From Annona cherimola (taxonomy: Eukaryota; Streptophyta; Magnoliopsida; Magnoliales; Annonaceae), in contig CM059975.1 of assembly GCA_030490835.1 (NCBI GenBank), forward strand, positions 57,217,174-57,281,173: a stretch of DNA of 64,000 nucleotides, read 5' to 3'. The notes under the pieces are model-generated. The model saw only the letters and a program-made list of their open reading frames with translations, made no database searches and had not been told where the DNA came from. Positions 32,794 to 45,923 of this stretch are shown here, piece after piece; positions within the stretch are counted from its first letter, which is position 1; the number at the start of each line of letters is the position of its first letter. A program made the translations under genes and the position numbers.

Positions 32794-35230
32794 TGTTCGT
32801 AATCTTATCGCAAGTGCACTGGTTGTAGATTATAGTATATAAATTATTGATCTACAGAGAATTTCAGACTATAAAATTTGCTTTTAAATTCTTTCGTGTC
32901 GGATATAAAATGGAATAGAAAAGTGGAAAGAGAATATAGTAAATAAAATGAAAAAAATAGGAAAAATGGGAAGAGAAAATAAAATTGAAAACTAGAACGA
33001 GTAGTAGAAAATAAGGATTCGAGTACCTAGGGTCTAGGATTTCACATGCATCTTTTGTAACAGGTAGTGGTATAATTATTTAATCCGGATATTGTTTGTT
33101 AAAGGAGAACAAACCCTAATTTATCCTTGTACATTCTCTCAAAACCTACAAGGCATACTCTAATTTTCTTAACCACCTATTCTAATGGAATTAAGTTAAT
33201 TAGAATCCATTAAATTCTGTGGTTATTCAAGAAATTTCTCAAGGTCATCATGTCTATTCTCATGGCCTTAGATTTTCAGGTCTAATATCTTGATTATCGT
33301 ATATCAAATTTCCACCTCTCTGTTCCATCATCTAATATATGGAATGATGCCAAAGTACGGATCAATGTACAAAGCAAACATTAAAATCACAAGATATTAA
33401 ATTAACAACAATATCCATCATAAATAAAGTAAAACCACACACTACGCTACATTGTATGCATGCTACATCCTAAACCCTAAATTTAGGGCTTAGCCAAGCA
33501 TGTTTAAGTCCAAATTCAAACCCATCTTAAATAATGCAATTAAAATTAAAAAGAGAAAGAGATATAAAAGCTTATTGGTTGTAAGCCCCGATGGTGTGTC
33601 GGCCGCGCCACGCAACTCGCCGGTCCACCTCTTGCCCGTGTCCTCCATCTCGTCTCCTCCTCTCTCTCTCTCTCTTTCTCCTGTTTTTTCTCTCATGCCC
33701 CAAAATTCGTGTCTCCCCTGTGCCTGAATTCCTCTGCCATTTATAAGGGTGTGGCAGCACTCTTCAAGGTTGCGTAACGCCCCTTTGCGCACTTAATCCA
33801 CTGATGATGTTACCCAATTTTGATTGCGTTCTTCCGATGTGATTGGACGGCTTAGATGAAAATCAAATGTGTTGCATGCTTAGATTGAAAACTACTGGAA
33901 CTTGGACGGTTCTGATTGGCTTAAACGGTGGCTGAAATAAAAATTATCGGCTGGATGCTTTACTTGAAGACTTCAATGGTGGACTACTTTCTGAAAATTG
34001 GACGGTGATTTAATTACATGAATGAATGGATGGACGGCTAAATAAAAGATGCCGCTGATGGATTTGATCAGATGCAATGGACAGTCAACTTTAAAATTGA
34101 GATGGACAACGCTGATTTTCTGATTTCCATGATCGTTGGTCAGCATGAATCTGGACAGTGATGAACGGTTGGATGGCATGGATCCTAGAAAATTTAAAAC
34201 CTGCTGGAACTTGGACGGTTGGGATTAATTGAATGAGAGTGGACGGCTGGAATTGATGCAATTAATGGATGGTTTGGATTAAAAGGTATGGTTGGATGCA
34301 GAAATCAATTGGGCGTGATGGCTAGCTAATTTGGACGGTCTTGATATTCCAAGGCTTCACGCTGCAAATTTTTTGACGTCCATATTGCTGCTGCTTTGGA
34401 CAGCTTGTTATTTAAAATAAAAAACGGCCACATGAATACACGGCTGAGATTAATTGTTGGTTTGGACGGCTGAGGGCGGTGCTTTTTGGCTGAACCAAAG
34501 CAAATCAACGGCTAAGATTAAAATGGGTTTATGGACAGCTGCTGCAGATGGACGGTGATGGTTTTGAGCTGATGCTTTAACAGTCCAGATGGGCAGATTT
34601 GATTATGGCCTGGACGGTTCAGATGGCTTCTGGACATGCCTGAATTGCATCTGAATTTTTGGTCGTTAATTGGGGATTAGATAAATTTCTGGAATAATCT
34701 GGACAACCAGATTTTCTAGCCATTTGAATGAATATGAAGGACGGTCCAAATTTGGCAATTAAAAAGCTTGGGTGCTGCAGGCTTAAGGGATTGAATTAAC
34801 AGGTGGCCTGGATGGATAAATAATGCTCAGTAAGGATTTAAAAATCTGGACGTAAATTTCTGAATTGCATCAATTCATAGCCGTTTATTAAACGGGCTGA
34901 AACGGACAGTCTTGATTTGATGGCTGGACAGTTCAGATGGTGGGCCCCATGCTTAGACTTGTAAAGCCTACATAAAAAATGTAATTAAATTATTAATTAC
35001 TCAAATTCATCACAAAAAAATTTCCAATCCCATTTAATCTCATTGCAACAAAAAAGATGTAATTTCAAGTCAAAAGATTACAAAAATTATTTAAATAACT
35101 TGAAATTAATATATAATACCTAATTGTTGCAAAATCACATTTTAGAGCAAATTTCACATTGAACTCAAAGATTTAACCACCAAATTATTATAAAATGCTC
35201 ACAAAAGATATTATTAATTTCTAATTATCA
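32794..35230 (-). mobile_element. Solo LTR, Athila-like, nested
   Basis: 2437 bp with ATAAC at 32789-32793 and 35231-35235. On the minus strand it starts TGATAATTAG and ends TTACGAACA. The left 900 bp match the Athila-like LTR at 30500-31737 in inverted orientation. The right part has a GC-richer, CT-repeat segment (33590-33740), the GGACGG-rich stretch (33840-34930) and an AT-rich U3 end. The open frames at 33490-33792 are low complexity and not taken as genes. Confidence 0.85.
33840..34930. repeat. GGACGG-rich stretch in the solo LTR
   Basis: The hexamer GGACGG, mostly as TTGGACGGT or TGGACGGCT, occurs at least eleven times, for example near 33845, 33903, 34000, 34032, 34213, 34242, 34333, 34468, 34550, 34612 and 34740. 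Spacing is irregular, 30-150 bp. GGATGG variants lie between. Confidence 0.6.
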
Positions 35231-36256
35231 ATAACCCTATACAAACCATGCATATGCATCACTCATGCCATGTGCATCATGTTCATGCCAAAATGATGTG
35301 TCATTGGTTTTACAAAACGAACCATACTCATTTTACAAAATATCTACCATGTAGTTTCACAAAAACCATGCCAAAACAAATAATCAAGCCGTTACCAAAG
35401 GGCCTAGCCTGAAATCAAATCAAAATCAATATGTGGCACATAAAATCCAACATCAAACCAACCTAGTATCTATCCAAACATGCAAATCTTGCCAATGGAT
35501 CAAAACATCCATTAGCCTGTCATTCATTCATCCAAACCAAGCCTCTATTACTATCTCAACATGAGAATTACACAATTCCATCATCTATCAACCTATATCC
35601 TCAAGCACAAGTTCAAACCTCCATTTCAAAATATATAACTAATGCACATCAAGCCCATCATGAGTTCCATTTCAAATTCTCCACTATCTCGCATATCCAA
35701 AATATGCTCAATACATCATTTACATTCACAAAGTTCTAGATGCTCATTCATATGACATTCTTACATATTTAGCCTCACTTAGGCATTTTGTCGAACACAT
35801 AATAGGTGTTATAAAGAAATCATGCCCAAATCACTTAAAATTCATGAGATTCCTCCCAACATATCATAACATCATACAAAATCACTTCTAACTACTTATA
35901 TTTCATCATTTATGTACTTTCTATCAAAACCTCCAAATTCTAACCTCTTAAAAATCTCTACACAGACCCTAAATCATGAAAATCCAACCAAATCATTCAA
36001 CAAAAGTCAATGCCCATAAAAACCATCAAAACACATCATTTGCAACTTAAATCTATCATTTATTTCAAAATAAAATAACCTACTTACTCGAAATTCATTT
36101 TTTCTTAAAGTATGTCCAAAATCTCGAAAGCTCCAAGCTTTCCTCTTGATCCATCAAGCTTTCTTGAAGCAAAACCATGTGGAATCAAGCACTTTTGAGT
36201 GGTTTGTCATGGCGGTAGAGAGTTAGGGCTATGGGGAGGAAAAATGGAGAGAAATG

Positions 36257-37003
36257 TAGGGGGCGGGAATTGGAGCGGGTAATACCGGGATAGGGTCTGC
36301 CCAACCCTGACTCTACTTTTTAAAAATTCAGTTCGACTCTATTTTTATTCCAGGTCGGGACAAGGTCGATTTTACCCTTACTTTTTTTTCATAGGCCCTG
36401 GGACAAACTTTGGGTTGATATCAGACCGGCTCTAGGACAATGGGTCAGGTAAAAAATGCTGCTCAAATCAAATGATTTTAAGAATTTATATACTTATCAA
36501 ACATAAAGATACATTTATACTAAATTTAAATATTGTATGCTTTAATATTTTAGTAATTATTAAAAAACACATCATTCATAAAACAAAACATGAGAAAATA
36601 TAATATAAATTAATTAAAATAGGTTAATATATAATTATACGTAAGAGTTATATATATATATATATGCAAATTTCTCTTATTGGTTCTTATATTGTTTTCT
36701 GGATAAATTGATTCTTCTACTGTTGATATAGTTTATTATAAAAAAAATGTGAAAATTTTGAAAGAAAATAATAATAAGATTTAAACACAGGCTTATAATT
36801 TTTAAAAAATTAATATATACAGGACGGGTTGGGACTCTTTGGGTCAGGACATGTTCAACCCACCACAACCCTATTTTTGAATTTGGGTCAAAATTTCTAA
36901 CTCATTCACATACCAGGTCAAAAAAAATATTGGTTTTACTCGGTTAAAAACAGGTCCGGTCAAGAATGGGTCACGGGTTGACCCTCCCCAATTCCCACCT
37001 CTA
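36257..37003. mobile_element. hAT-type MITE
   Basis: 747 bp, flanked by the 8-bp duplication GAGAAATG (36249-36256 and 37004-37011). Terminal inverted repeats begin TAGGGGGCGGGAATTGG on the left and TAGAGGTGGGAATTGG on the right, read inwards. No transposase. An 8-bp duplication and YARNG-type ends are hAT features. Confidence 0.9.
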
Positions 37004-38238
37004 GAGAAATGGCATGAAAATGGGATGAGTTTGGACCCTCCTTGCTTAAAATAGATTCCCACATGGTTTGGCCCGTGTGATTTTGGAAATCACACGGTTT
37101 GGCCCATGTGGCCCCAAAAAGGTCTGTTTTCAGCTATCTTGTACCATTTTGCCTATAACTTTCTCTAGACAACTCCGATTGAGATAATTATTTTTGCGAT
37201 GGATTTTTAACTTCAAGTTCTATTTCTCCACAAAATTTCAGCTTTAAATTCCATTATTAAAAAATTTGGCATACATTTTACTACACAACTTTGCTGATTA
37301 CCTTCACCCGTTCACAAGATAAGTAGTAATGACATATCAAAACATTCCCAAAACCAAACCAATCATTCATACCCATCTATTATCATCATAATACTATATT
37401 TATGTTATTTTTTTTCTCAAAACATGTCTTATATAAAATTTGACCCATTAACTCAACTCAGCCGTTTTGCCTTGACAATGGGTCTCATTGGCCCAAATCA
37501 TATATATCATCTCTAATGCCTTCAAAATCACTTCTCTCACATCACACATACATCTAGCATCTCCTTCATGCTAGAAATCATCATGTTCCATTTATTTCAA
37601 AATTTTCACCCATTAAATTTTCATTATTAGTCTAAAATGGCTTCATTCTTAAAATTATCATACCAAATTAATTTCAAATATCACAAACACAATTCAATCA
37701 TGTCTAAGATCATTTCTCATAAAAATCATCGCTCTCATTAATGATTCCCAATCCTTTTCACCATCGCAGTTATTTCGGGCTTAACTACTTAATTAGGCCC
37801 GTTTCTTTTATTATATCAAATCTCTTATTCTAATCTCATTCATAACCATATATATCCATTTCAAACACACTTGGCATCTCATCCACGCCTAAACATATTT
37901 CAAAATGAATCAACTCTAAATAATTCCCTTATCTAGTTCAAAGTCTATACACAAGAGTCAAGTCTCAAACATTTAACATTCAATCAAAACAAAGGTTTTT
38001 TCATATCCAAAATCATCTAACAAACATGTTGAAATCCATCTCGATCTTCTATAAAGCTATTTTTCAAAATTTGTCTGTCAATTTCTCAATAACTAGAATT
38101 GTACATTCATCACAACTTGTATAATCTTTCACATATTCAATCCTTGTTTGATCAAAATCTTACTATTATCTGGATTCTCTGGCTATATTGTATACATCAT
38201 TCTTCATTTACATAGATGCTAATACCTAGGGCATTACA

Positions 38239-39060
38239 TTCTACCCTACTAACAAAATGTTCGTCTTTGAAACTTGTACATAAGATCATCCTGAGACACG
38301 AATCTCAATCATTTTAACTCATCCAATAATGTAACCAACTCTACGGCCCAAGCCCCTTATCATCCATCCCAACAATATTATTTCCACACATTCCATTTCA
38401 TCTCATTTGTAGCCAATGGGGTCAATCACCAAATCTATCATTCCAAAACACACTTCAATCTATGATGGGGATCAATCCCTTAAAACATACAACACTTGAT
38501 CATGCATCGATCGAATACAAAGTGTCAAACCTCTCACTATAACTTCGCAATCAAGTTTCCAAAACAAATACTGGGGAATCCAATTCCCAAATCTCAATCA
38601 AAAGTCAAATTAAGTACTGAGGGACAACCCCTTGAAATAAAAAAAATTCCCAAGTCATAAATCCAAACCAATATCGGGGATTAACCACCTCAAATCAATC
38701 CAATATCCTAAACTGATGCTTAGAGTCAACCTCCCAACTCAATCACGTCAGAAATTAATATCGAAGATCAAACTCCCCAACTCAATCACATCCAAAGTGA
38801 TCTTGGAGATCAACCTCCCCAACTCAATCACATCCAAAGTAATCTTGTAGATCAACCTCCCTAACTCAGTTACTTCTAAAGTAAATACTAAGAGATCAAC
38901 TTCCCCATCTCAATCATATCGCAAAACTAACATTAGGAATCAAAACCCAAAACTATAAAATCCAAATCTCGATACTGAATCAACACAGAGAATTGCCACA
39001 ACTTCAGAAATAAAATTCAACAGAACACAAGTTTCCAAAACCCTAAGCACATGGACAAAA
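38239..39060 (-). repeat. Gypsy 3' noncoding region with 42-44 bp repeats
   Basis: Region between the lost pol and the LTR at 38238. From about 38465 to 38935 degenerate units repeat. The clearest have GATCAACCTCCCCAACTCAA at 38766, 38808, 38850 and 38894, with a weaker unit at 38723. Older units toward 38465 are more diverged. No open frame. Confidence 0.6.
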
Positions 39061-39064
39061 TGTG

Positions 39065-39389
39065 TTTCTAAAACCCTAAGCAAAGGACTACAAATACATA
39101 AAAGTCCACCTATAGCAACCTTATATATCCACAACTAATTTATCAAATATTCATATGGCGATAAAAACTAATTAAAATATAATTATTTCCATCATTTGCA
39201 TCTTACTAGAAGTAAATATACAATTACAATTTCCAAACACATTAATAAGGCATCAACAAGCCATATATCCATAACTCATTTCCAATATACAAATTTATCT
39301 CATAACTAATCATATGGTACACATCATATCTCACATATACATGAACCTCAAATAACCATAACCTAAAGCTAGCATGACTTATGCCTGAT
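39065..39389 (-). repeat. Gypsy family B LTR fragment
   Basis: Matches 32180-32500: ACAAATACATAAAA, CAACCTTATATATCCACAACTAAT, and CATTAATAAGGCATCAACA as in the copy at 25770. Both ends are missing; the next element starts at about 39390. Confidence 0.6.
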
Positions 39390-40269
39390 GTAATTTGTGT
39401 GAATACTCACTAATTAATGCAATTTGTGCAAAGCAGGAGAAGTATGTGCAATTTCAGTGTAAACAAGGTCAAATTAACAAGCCTTAATGAAAGCAAGAGT
39501 AAATTGCAAATTCAAGACTCATAATTGAAGTAAAATTGCATTTAAAACAAGACACTATTCATACACAGTTATCAATCATACAAATCACTGTTTGCGCTCT
39601 GTTCATGCGCACTGTTCATGTGGCGCCCCGAATTAGGGTGCCTAGAAGCCTTACTCCAAGATCTTATTGATTGGTAAACGAGACTCAGGATTGTTGCCCT
39701 GATCATAATGCGGGATTTTTAATTGGATCTCATCAAAAAAAAAATTCTTTTCTTTCATCACATAACATCATATCATTATATATAAACATATTCTTGGCAT
39801 AATTTTTTTTTTGCAAATATTATTTATAACATTCTAACTTATTTTTTTCTACAATGCAGGTTTCTGATCATTTCATACATACGACTTCTGAAAATTTTCT
39901 AATATCATACAAACCAACATGTCATCACTCTTTCTTCATATCATCCTTTTCTTTTCCATCATGTCATGTCCTGTACTTGTCTATTGTTTGGAAAGCAAAA
40001 CGTGAGTCGAAACTCAATAAGCAAGCATTTCGTTATTTTAAATGCATTTCTCTCGTTCGATAGCAGACACTTAACAAGTGATCACTGTCATTCAGAGGAA
40101 AATTTTTCATAAAACTTTTCATAAAACATATGCTTGCAAACTTAACATGTAAACCTCTTTTTCATGGACATAAAAACATTTTCATAAAACTTCCTTTCTC
40201 CAAGGACATTCTCATGTCCTTAAAACATTTTTCATAAAACCTTTTCAAAAAAAGCATATGCATCATGCA

Positions 40270-40520
40270 TTACGTTTCTATCTGTCTGGTAGGTGACACT
40301 TACCAAGTGATCACCCTTTCCTCCTTAGGAGAGAAACCCTTTCATTAGATAGCCGGCTAGCTGGGCGGCTATCCGCTCCTTCTCCCATTTCAGGGAGGGC
40401 GCCGCCGGCATTTCGCCTTTTCAAGCGACTTGGCCTATGTAGAGGAGGCCCACTTTGCAATTGCGTCCGATCTGCATTTCCTCTACCATAGACCTAGTAC
40501 ATAATCCATGTGCACACTTC
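40270..40520 (-). other. Conserved GC-rich block of family A LTR
   Basis: Contains GGTAGGTGACACTTACCAAG, the CTAGCTGGGCGG word, CCATTTCAGGGAGGGCGCCG and GCGACTTGGCC. Equivalent of 4156-4320. Confidence 0.6.
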
Positions 40521-41310
40521 TCATCCACATTCGTATGCTAGCATGATTTTATAAAACTCCACAGATCACAGTCTGTGTCCTTTTCTGAAAACTTGATGCT
40601 AGCATGCTTTCATAAAACTAATACAAACCTTAGTCTATATCCCTTTCTAACTTGAAAACTGGGCACAACCCAAGTTAACAAATTCTATACTTACAAATAT
40701 TTTGTAAGAATGGCCAACCTTAAAATAAATTTGGAAACATTTATACAACATTTTTATAAATCATTTGAAATATTTGAAGATAGCATTTGAGCAATAATAT
40801 TTTCAAAAACATTGCTAAGATGGTTGTAAATAATTTTTAAACGATAAAATAATTTTGAAAACATTTTAATATTTTTGAAAACAAAATTCTTTTTGAAAAT
40901 ATTTTTCTTCCCATTTCTGGGTTTTAATGAACAAAGGATATATAAACATCATTTTCCCATCTAGTATCATATATATTGTCCACATGACACATTGTTTATT
41001 TCTATAAATATAAGTTTACATCATCCTTTGATCATTACCGTTACTCAAATCATTTTGTACAATCGGTTTATCAGTTGGCCTTTCTTAAAATCTCCTTTTC
41101 AAAATATTCAGTAATTTATTTCAAATTCATTCGACAAAATCAAATATTATTTAAAAATTAAAGTTTTCTTTTCTCCATCAAGATGCAACCATTTCCACAT
41201 TTCTTCATACTTTTATAAGGATTTGCTTACGATGAAGCAATTCCAACATATTCAAAGGTTGCAACATAACATCATATAAAATCACATTTTAAAAAGGTTT
41301 GCTTGCTTAC

Positions 41311-41354
41311 CTTGCTTGCTTAGCTTTCTGTCTCGCTTATCTCTTTGCCTTTAC
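41311..41354 (-). other. Exon-like block with splice-like borders in family A LTR
   Basis: On the minus strand a 44-nt block after GTTTAG and before GTAAGCAAGC. Equivalent of 2446-2490. Confidence 0.45.
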
Positions 41355-44128
41355 CTAAACATATAAGAATGACATAGCATTCATATACTTTCTTTCACTT
41401 GCATTCAACTCAGTTTTCCAACCCATTTCCATTAACATTCACAACCCACTTGAATTCTAAGTCGGGTGTACATGCACATCATAACTGATGCATTATACCA
41501 TTCATTTCACCATATTTTTAATACCCATTTTTAAGGTTTCATTCCCGTATACCATAACACATTCATTAGTCATTCATTTGACATCATATGAAAGTTTATT
41601 ATTTCCACTTATCATTTTTCACATATTTTTCACATTTCGCACATTGTGCTCATTCTTAAGCATTTAGTTGATGTCTTAATCCTCAAATATTAATCTCAAA
41701 TTTTCTTCGAAATCACGCTGTCACTGTTCAAAATCACTGTTCATGATTAGTGTAGAAGATTACTGTTCACATTTACTGTAATAGATAACTGTAGCAGGTT
41801 ACTGTTCACAGCGTTGAAAGTTACTGTTCATGGGTTCCAAAAATAAAAAATACCATGACATAGCTTATGTTTAGTATATCATGGGAAAATTCATGAATTT
41901 TGAATTTATCATCATTAACTTGACCAATTAAATCTTTTTCTCTATATACTTAAATTCATCATAATTTTACTTAAGCATAATCCTTAAATCCAAAAATCAT
42001 GAGATCAATATATCATCATTTCAACATCATAACTATCATAAACATTCATCTCAAATCATCATTCAGCAATATTGGAGCATTATTTATACATGATTTTCCT
42101 GAATGCTTTATCCTCGCTCCAAATTTTGGATGTTTTGGTATAATTCCAATTAAGCAACATAACTAAACTTATTTTCTTATACTTAGGCATTATCTAAACA
42201 TGATTTTACCCCACTTAACACTCAAAAGCAATTTGGGTAGAATCCCCTTACCTCAAGTAGAGAATTCTCTTCCTACTTGGCTCTTTCTTTCTCTTTCCTT
42301 CTCTCCTTCTCTCTCTCAAGGCTTGGAACGAATTTGAGGTGGGAAGGCTTGAATTTTTCAAAAATTATAATTTACCCCCTTGCTTGAGGTACTTAATTCT
42401 AAATATTGTTTTCCAATTTCCATGATTTTTCTTGAGCAATGTGCAGCCCCCCTATCTACTGTTCACGCCACCCTAGCTAGCCTATTTAATTAATAATTTT
42501 TGATTTATTAAGAATCATATTTTTAAGCTAATTAAATCTCAACTGTTGATTCTTGATGAGGATGATTTTAGGCCATTGGATTTTGGCCCCAAAAGTCCTC
42601 CCCCTTGCAAGCCCCTGCCCTCCTTGGCATTCGTGCATTTATTTTTTTATTATTTAATTAATTAAGTTTAACTAAATGTCAAACCTAATTTAATGAAAAA
42701 GTAAATTTGCTTTTTGATCCTCAAATGACGTTAAATCTTGACCCTTAATCCATAATTTTTGCTAGATCTTGGATCACTCATCATGTTCATCTTAATATTT
42801 TGGCCATCCATAAAAGATTTCACCTCAATCCGACGTCCGGATTGCAAATTATGAATTTTTCTTCATTTTTTCTTCAAAACCACCCTTAATTCCGAAAATT
42901 ATTAAAAAATTCAAAAAGAATGACTATTCCTCTTTTGTCTTTTAGTGGTAAGCTTTCTTTTTCATCTTTTATGATTAAGTTAATCCAAAGTGATTAACTT
43001 AACATATTCCTTAATCCCACATTTACTATTCACATTTCACTATTCATCCAAATTAACATTCCATAACTAACTATTTAATCCTATAATTCCATATATTGCA
43101 AAAATATCATCAATATATTTCATATAAAGATTAATACATTACCAAGAGTTTTTAACCCTAGGGTTTCATACATGGTCCTAAAATCGGGGTTTCACAGTTT
43201 ACCTTTATATAAACACTCATGGGGGCGTCCTAAGGCATCCTAAAACATCCTTAGAGCTAGGGTTGAGGTCAAGGAACCAGAGGAGTGAAGAGTGCGAGAT
43301 GAGAAGCGAGGCGGCGAATAGCTTGGAGCGATCAAGACACCATCGAAGCTTCCGATTAGTATGTTTTCCCTTTATTTCTTTCTTTTGATTTTAATTATCT
43401 TGTTTATAATGAAGATTAGATATTATATTATTTTGGGCTTGATTTTTATTATAAATATACTAGACGAAACTCATTATCTAGGGTTTAAGATGTAGCATAC
43501 GTCCAATATAGCGGATATTTTAGTTTAAGTATTTAAGATATTTTGTGTTAATTTAATATCTTATTATTTAATGCTTGCTTGGTGTGAAGGCCTACACTTT
43601 GGCAATTATCCTTATATGTTAAGTCATGGAACCAAAAAGTGGAAGTCTAATATACGATAATCAAGATATTAAACCTGAAAATCTAAGACCATAAAAATAG
43701 GGATGATGACCTTGAAGAATCTCATGAATGACCACAAAACTTTATGAATCCTAATTGACTTAATCTCATGAGAATAGGCGGTTAAGAAAATATTAAGGTT
43801 ACACCTTGTAGATTTTGAGAGAATGTATAAGAATAATTTATAGTTTGTTCTTCTTTAACACGTAATATTTGTATTAAATAAGCACTCCACATATCCGTTA
43901 TAGAAGAAGTATATGAAACCCTTGATCCTAGGTACTTACATCGCTTGAATTTTAATTCTTGTTTCATATTCTTATGATCAACCTCCTTCTTTTGATATTT
44001 TTCCTTTTACTTTATTCTCTCTATATTTTACATAAATGTTTAAATCTGATATCTTAAGTCCTGAATTTCCTATGGAATTGATATTTTATATACTACAATT
44101 TAGACCTATGCACTTGTGGAGAGATTAT

Positions 44129-44319
44129 GAATAAACGTTGAACTCAAGTTTGGGTCAAAAGGTATGGAAAGATGAAATTCCTCTTTTCATACAACCGATG
44201 GTATGTAAAGATCTTTCTTTTTTATCGTTGAATTCTTTTGGTCTGATTCTCTCCCCTTCCTTCTTGAGGTGTTTTTCGAATGGTGAGGAAGAGGTCCTAG
44301 AGAACCAGTCTTAGGATGT
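44129..44319. other. Unassigned spacer
   Basis: Between the Athila-like LTR and the family A LTR. No repeat, ORF or motif that I recognise. Confidence 0.4.
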
Positions 44320-45923
44320 TGTAATACCCAACCCAAGTAGGACTCATATAATTATATTTAAGGTGTAATGATTATTTACATATGAATTGATTTATTTTTG
44401 GATGATTTTTATGAATTGATGAATTTTGTAATTAAGGTTTGCAGTTAAGAATGGTGATTAAGATTAATTGCCAAAGCCCAATGTGAGTCAAGATGACTAA
44501 AGGGGCTTATGAGGATTAAAATATGCTAATGCGGCATGAATATTTATTTTAATTTCCATGATTTAATTAATGGATATTAAAATAGAAATTATGGAAATAT
44601 GTTGGAAATCATAGAAAATTCATAACGTGACACCTATAAGGCGAAATGAGATAAAGTTTGAAAGTTAAAGTCATGATTTTGGGCTCGACCTTATGTATGG
44701 ATTGGATTAAGGCAAATGTGATGAGATTAAGATGATAATTATTTGTTATTAATCTCACACTCTAAGGTTATTTTCAAAGGTTCATAACTTGACGTAGAAA
44801 CGTCGGTTTGAGATGAAATTTGAAATGATTGAATAAAATTATGAAATATATGGTATGAATGGATTGGATTAACTTAATTACCATGAAAAAGTGCTTAATT
44901 GGAAAAATGTACCTAGCATTGACTTTGTGCACCCTAGACTACTATAGCATTTATGTTAAAGTAAGTGGATTAAATGACTTAGTTTAATGCTATGCAAGGT
45001 GTCAAATGGAGGTGAATGGAGCTGGATTTTATGGATTTGTTTAATGGTCAAATCCATGGAAAATTAAGAGCTTAAATGCATTGGTTTAATGCCTAAGTTT
45101 AGCTCAAATTGGAGCATAGGTTATGTGGCAATCAAGGGGACGTCCAAGGGCAAGTTGGGCATGAAAACTGGATTTTTAAAAATCCTAAAATGCATATCTA
45201 AATTTCCTAACACCTAGATGAAGTAAATGGGCACATATATATGTGGAAATTGAGGCATAAAAATGTCAAAAACCATGCCTAAGGGGGGCGTCACCTAGTG
45301 GACAGCAATGCATTCCTTAAATTAATGGATTTTGATGATTTTTGAAAATTAGAAAATGCATATTTTACTTGGATATAAAATTTCCATGTAATCAAGCGAT
45401 AAGTTAGAATTAAATTACCCTCATGACATATCCAAGGGGGGCGTCCACATGAGAGGGGAGAGAAAAATCATCTAAAAAATATTCTAAGTAGAGCAACCTT
45501 GGGCACGTCCAAAACCAACAAGGGAGAAGGAGAAAAGAGAAGAAAAATAGAAGGAAAAAGGAGAAGAAAAAGAGAAGGAACTAAGCCAAACAAGTTGGAT
45601 TCAAGTTAGATTCAATTCAAGTAAGTGAAATCTAAGTTTTGAATCATTTAAATCAAGGTTTTCTCTCTCAAATCATGAGCCATGAATATGGTTCATAAAG
45701 AACTCTTAAAGGATGAGTTATGATGCCTTGATATGGGTATTGAATGATTTTTGAAAAATATAAATGAGATCAACAGTTCAAGAGAGTGAAAAGGGAAGTT
45801 AGGGTTGAATTTTGAGATGAAAGCTAACTTGAAAATTCTCGAAACCCTAAATCATGTTGCTGTATGATTAAGCATGATTATTTGGATGTAATTCATGTTC
45901 TTTTGTATTACGTATGTTGATTT

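Larger units (their letters stand above)
32089..38238 (-). mobile_element. Ty3/Gypsy LTR, family B, with two nested insertions
   Basis: On the minus strand it starts TGTAATGCCCTAGG at 38238 and ends GGGGCGCTACA at 32089. The flanking TTCTACCC..AACAAAATGTTCGTC at 38239-38265 is the usual end of the internal region in chromovirus-type Gypsy elements, read on the minus strand. Therefore this is a 3' LTR. Without the nested solo LTR and hAT MITE it is about 2950 bp. Confidence 0.65.
39619..43196 (-). mobile_element. Family A solo LTR (minus strand)
   Basis: 3578 bp; on the plus strand begins TGTGGCGCCCCG and ends GGGGTTTCACA. The duplication is GTTCA (39614-39618) and GTTTA (43197-43201), one C-to-T change apart. 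About 1 kb shorter than the copy at 7998. A purine-rich leader and GTAAGG donor-like site lie near 42250 on the minus strand. Confidence 0.85.
39390..44128 (+). repeat. Athila-like LTR, split by a family A solo LTR
   Basis: Halves 39390-39618 and 43197-44128 align to 30600-31730. At the insertion point the other copy reads continuously through CACTATTCACCTTTATA, confirming the split. The end TGCACTTGTGGAGAGATTATGAATAA is near 44128. No PBS follows. Confidence 0.65.

Noticed and set aside
33490..33792. 100-codon minus-strand ORF rich in Arg and Glu
   Set aside because: Arises from a CT-repeat segment of the solo LTR at 32794-35230.
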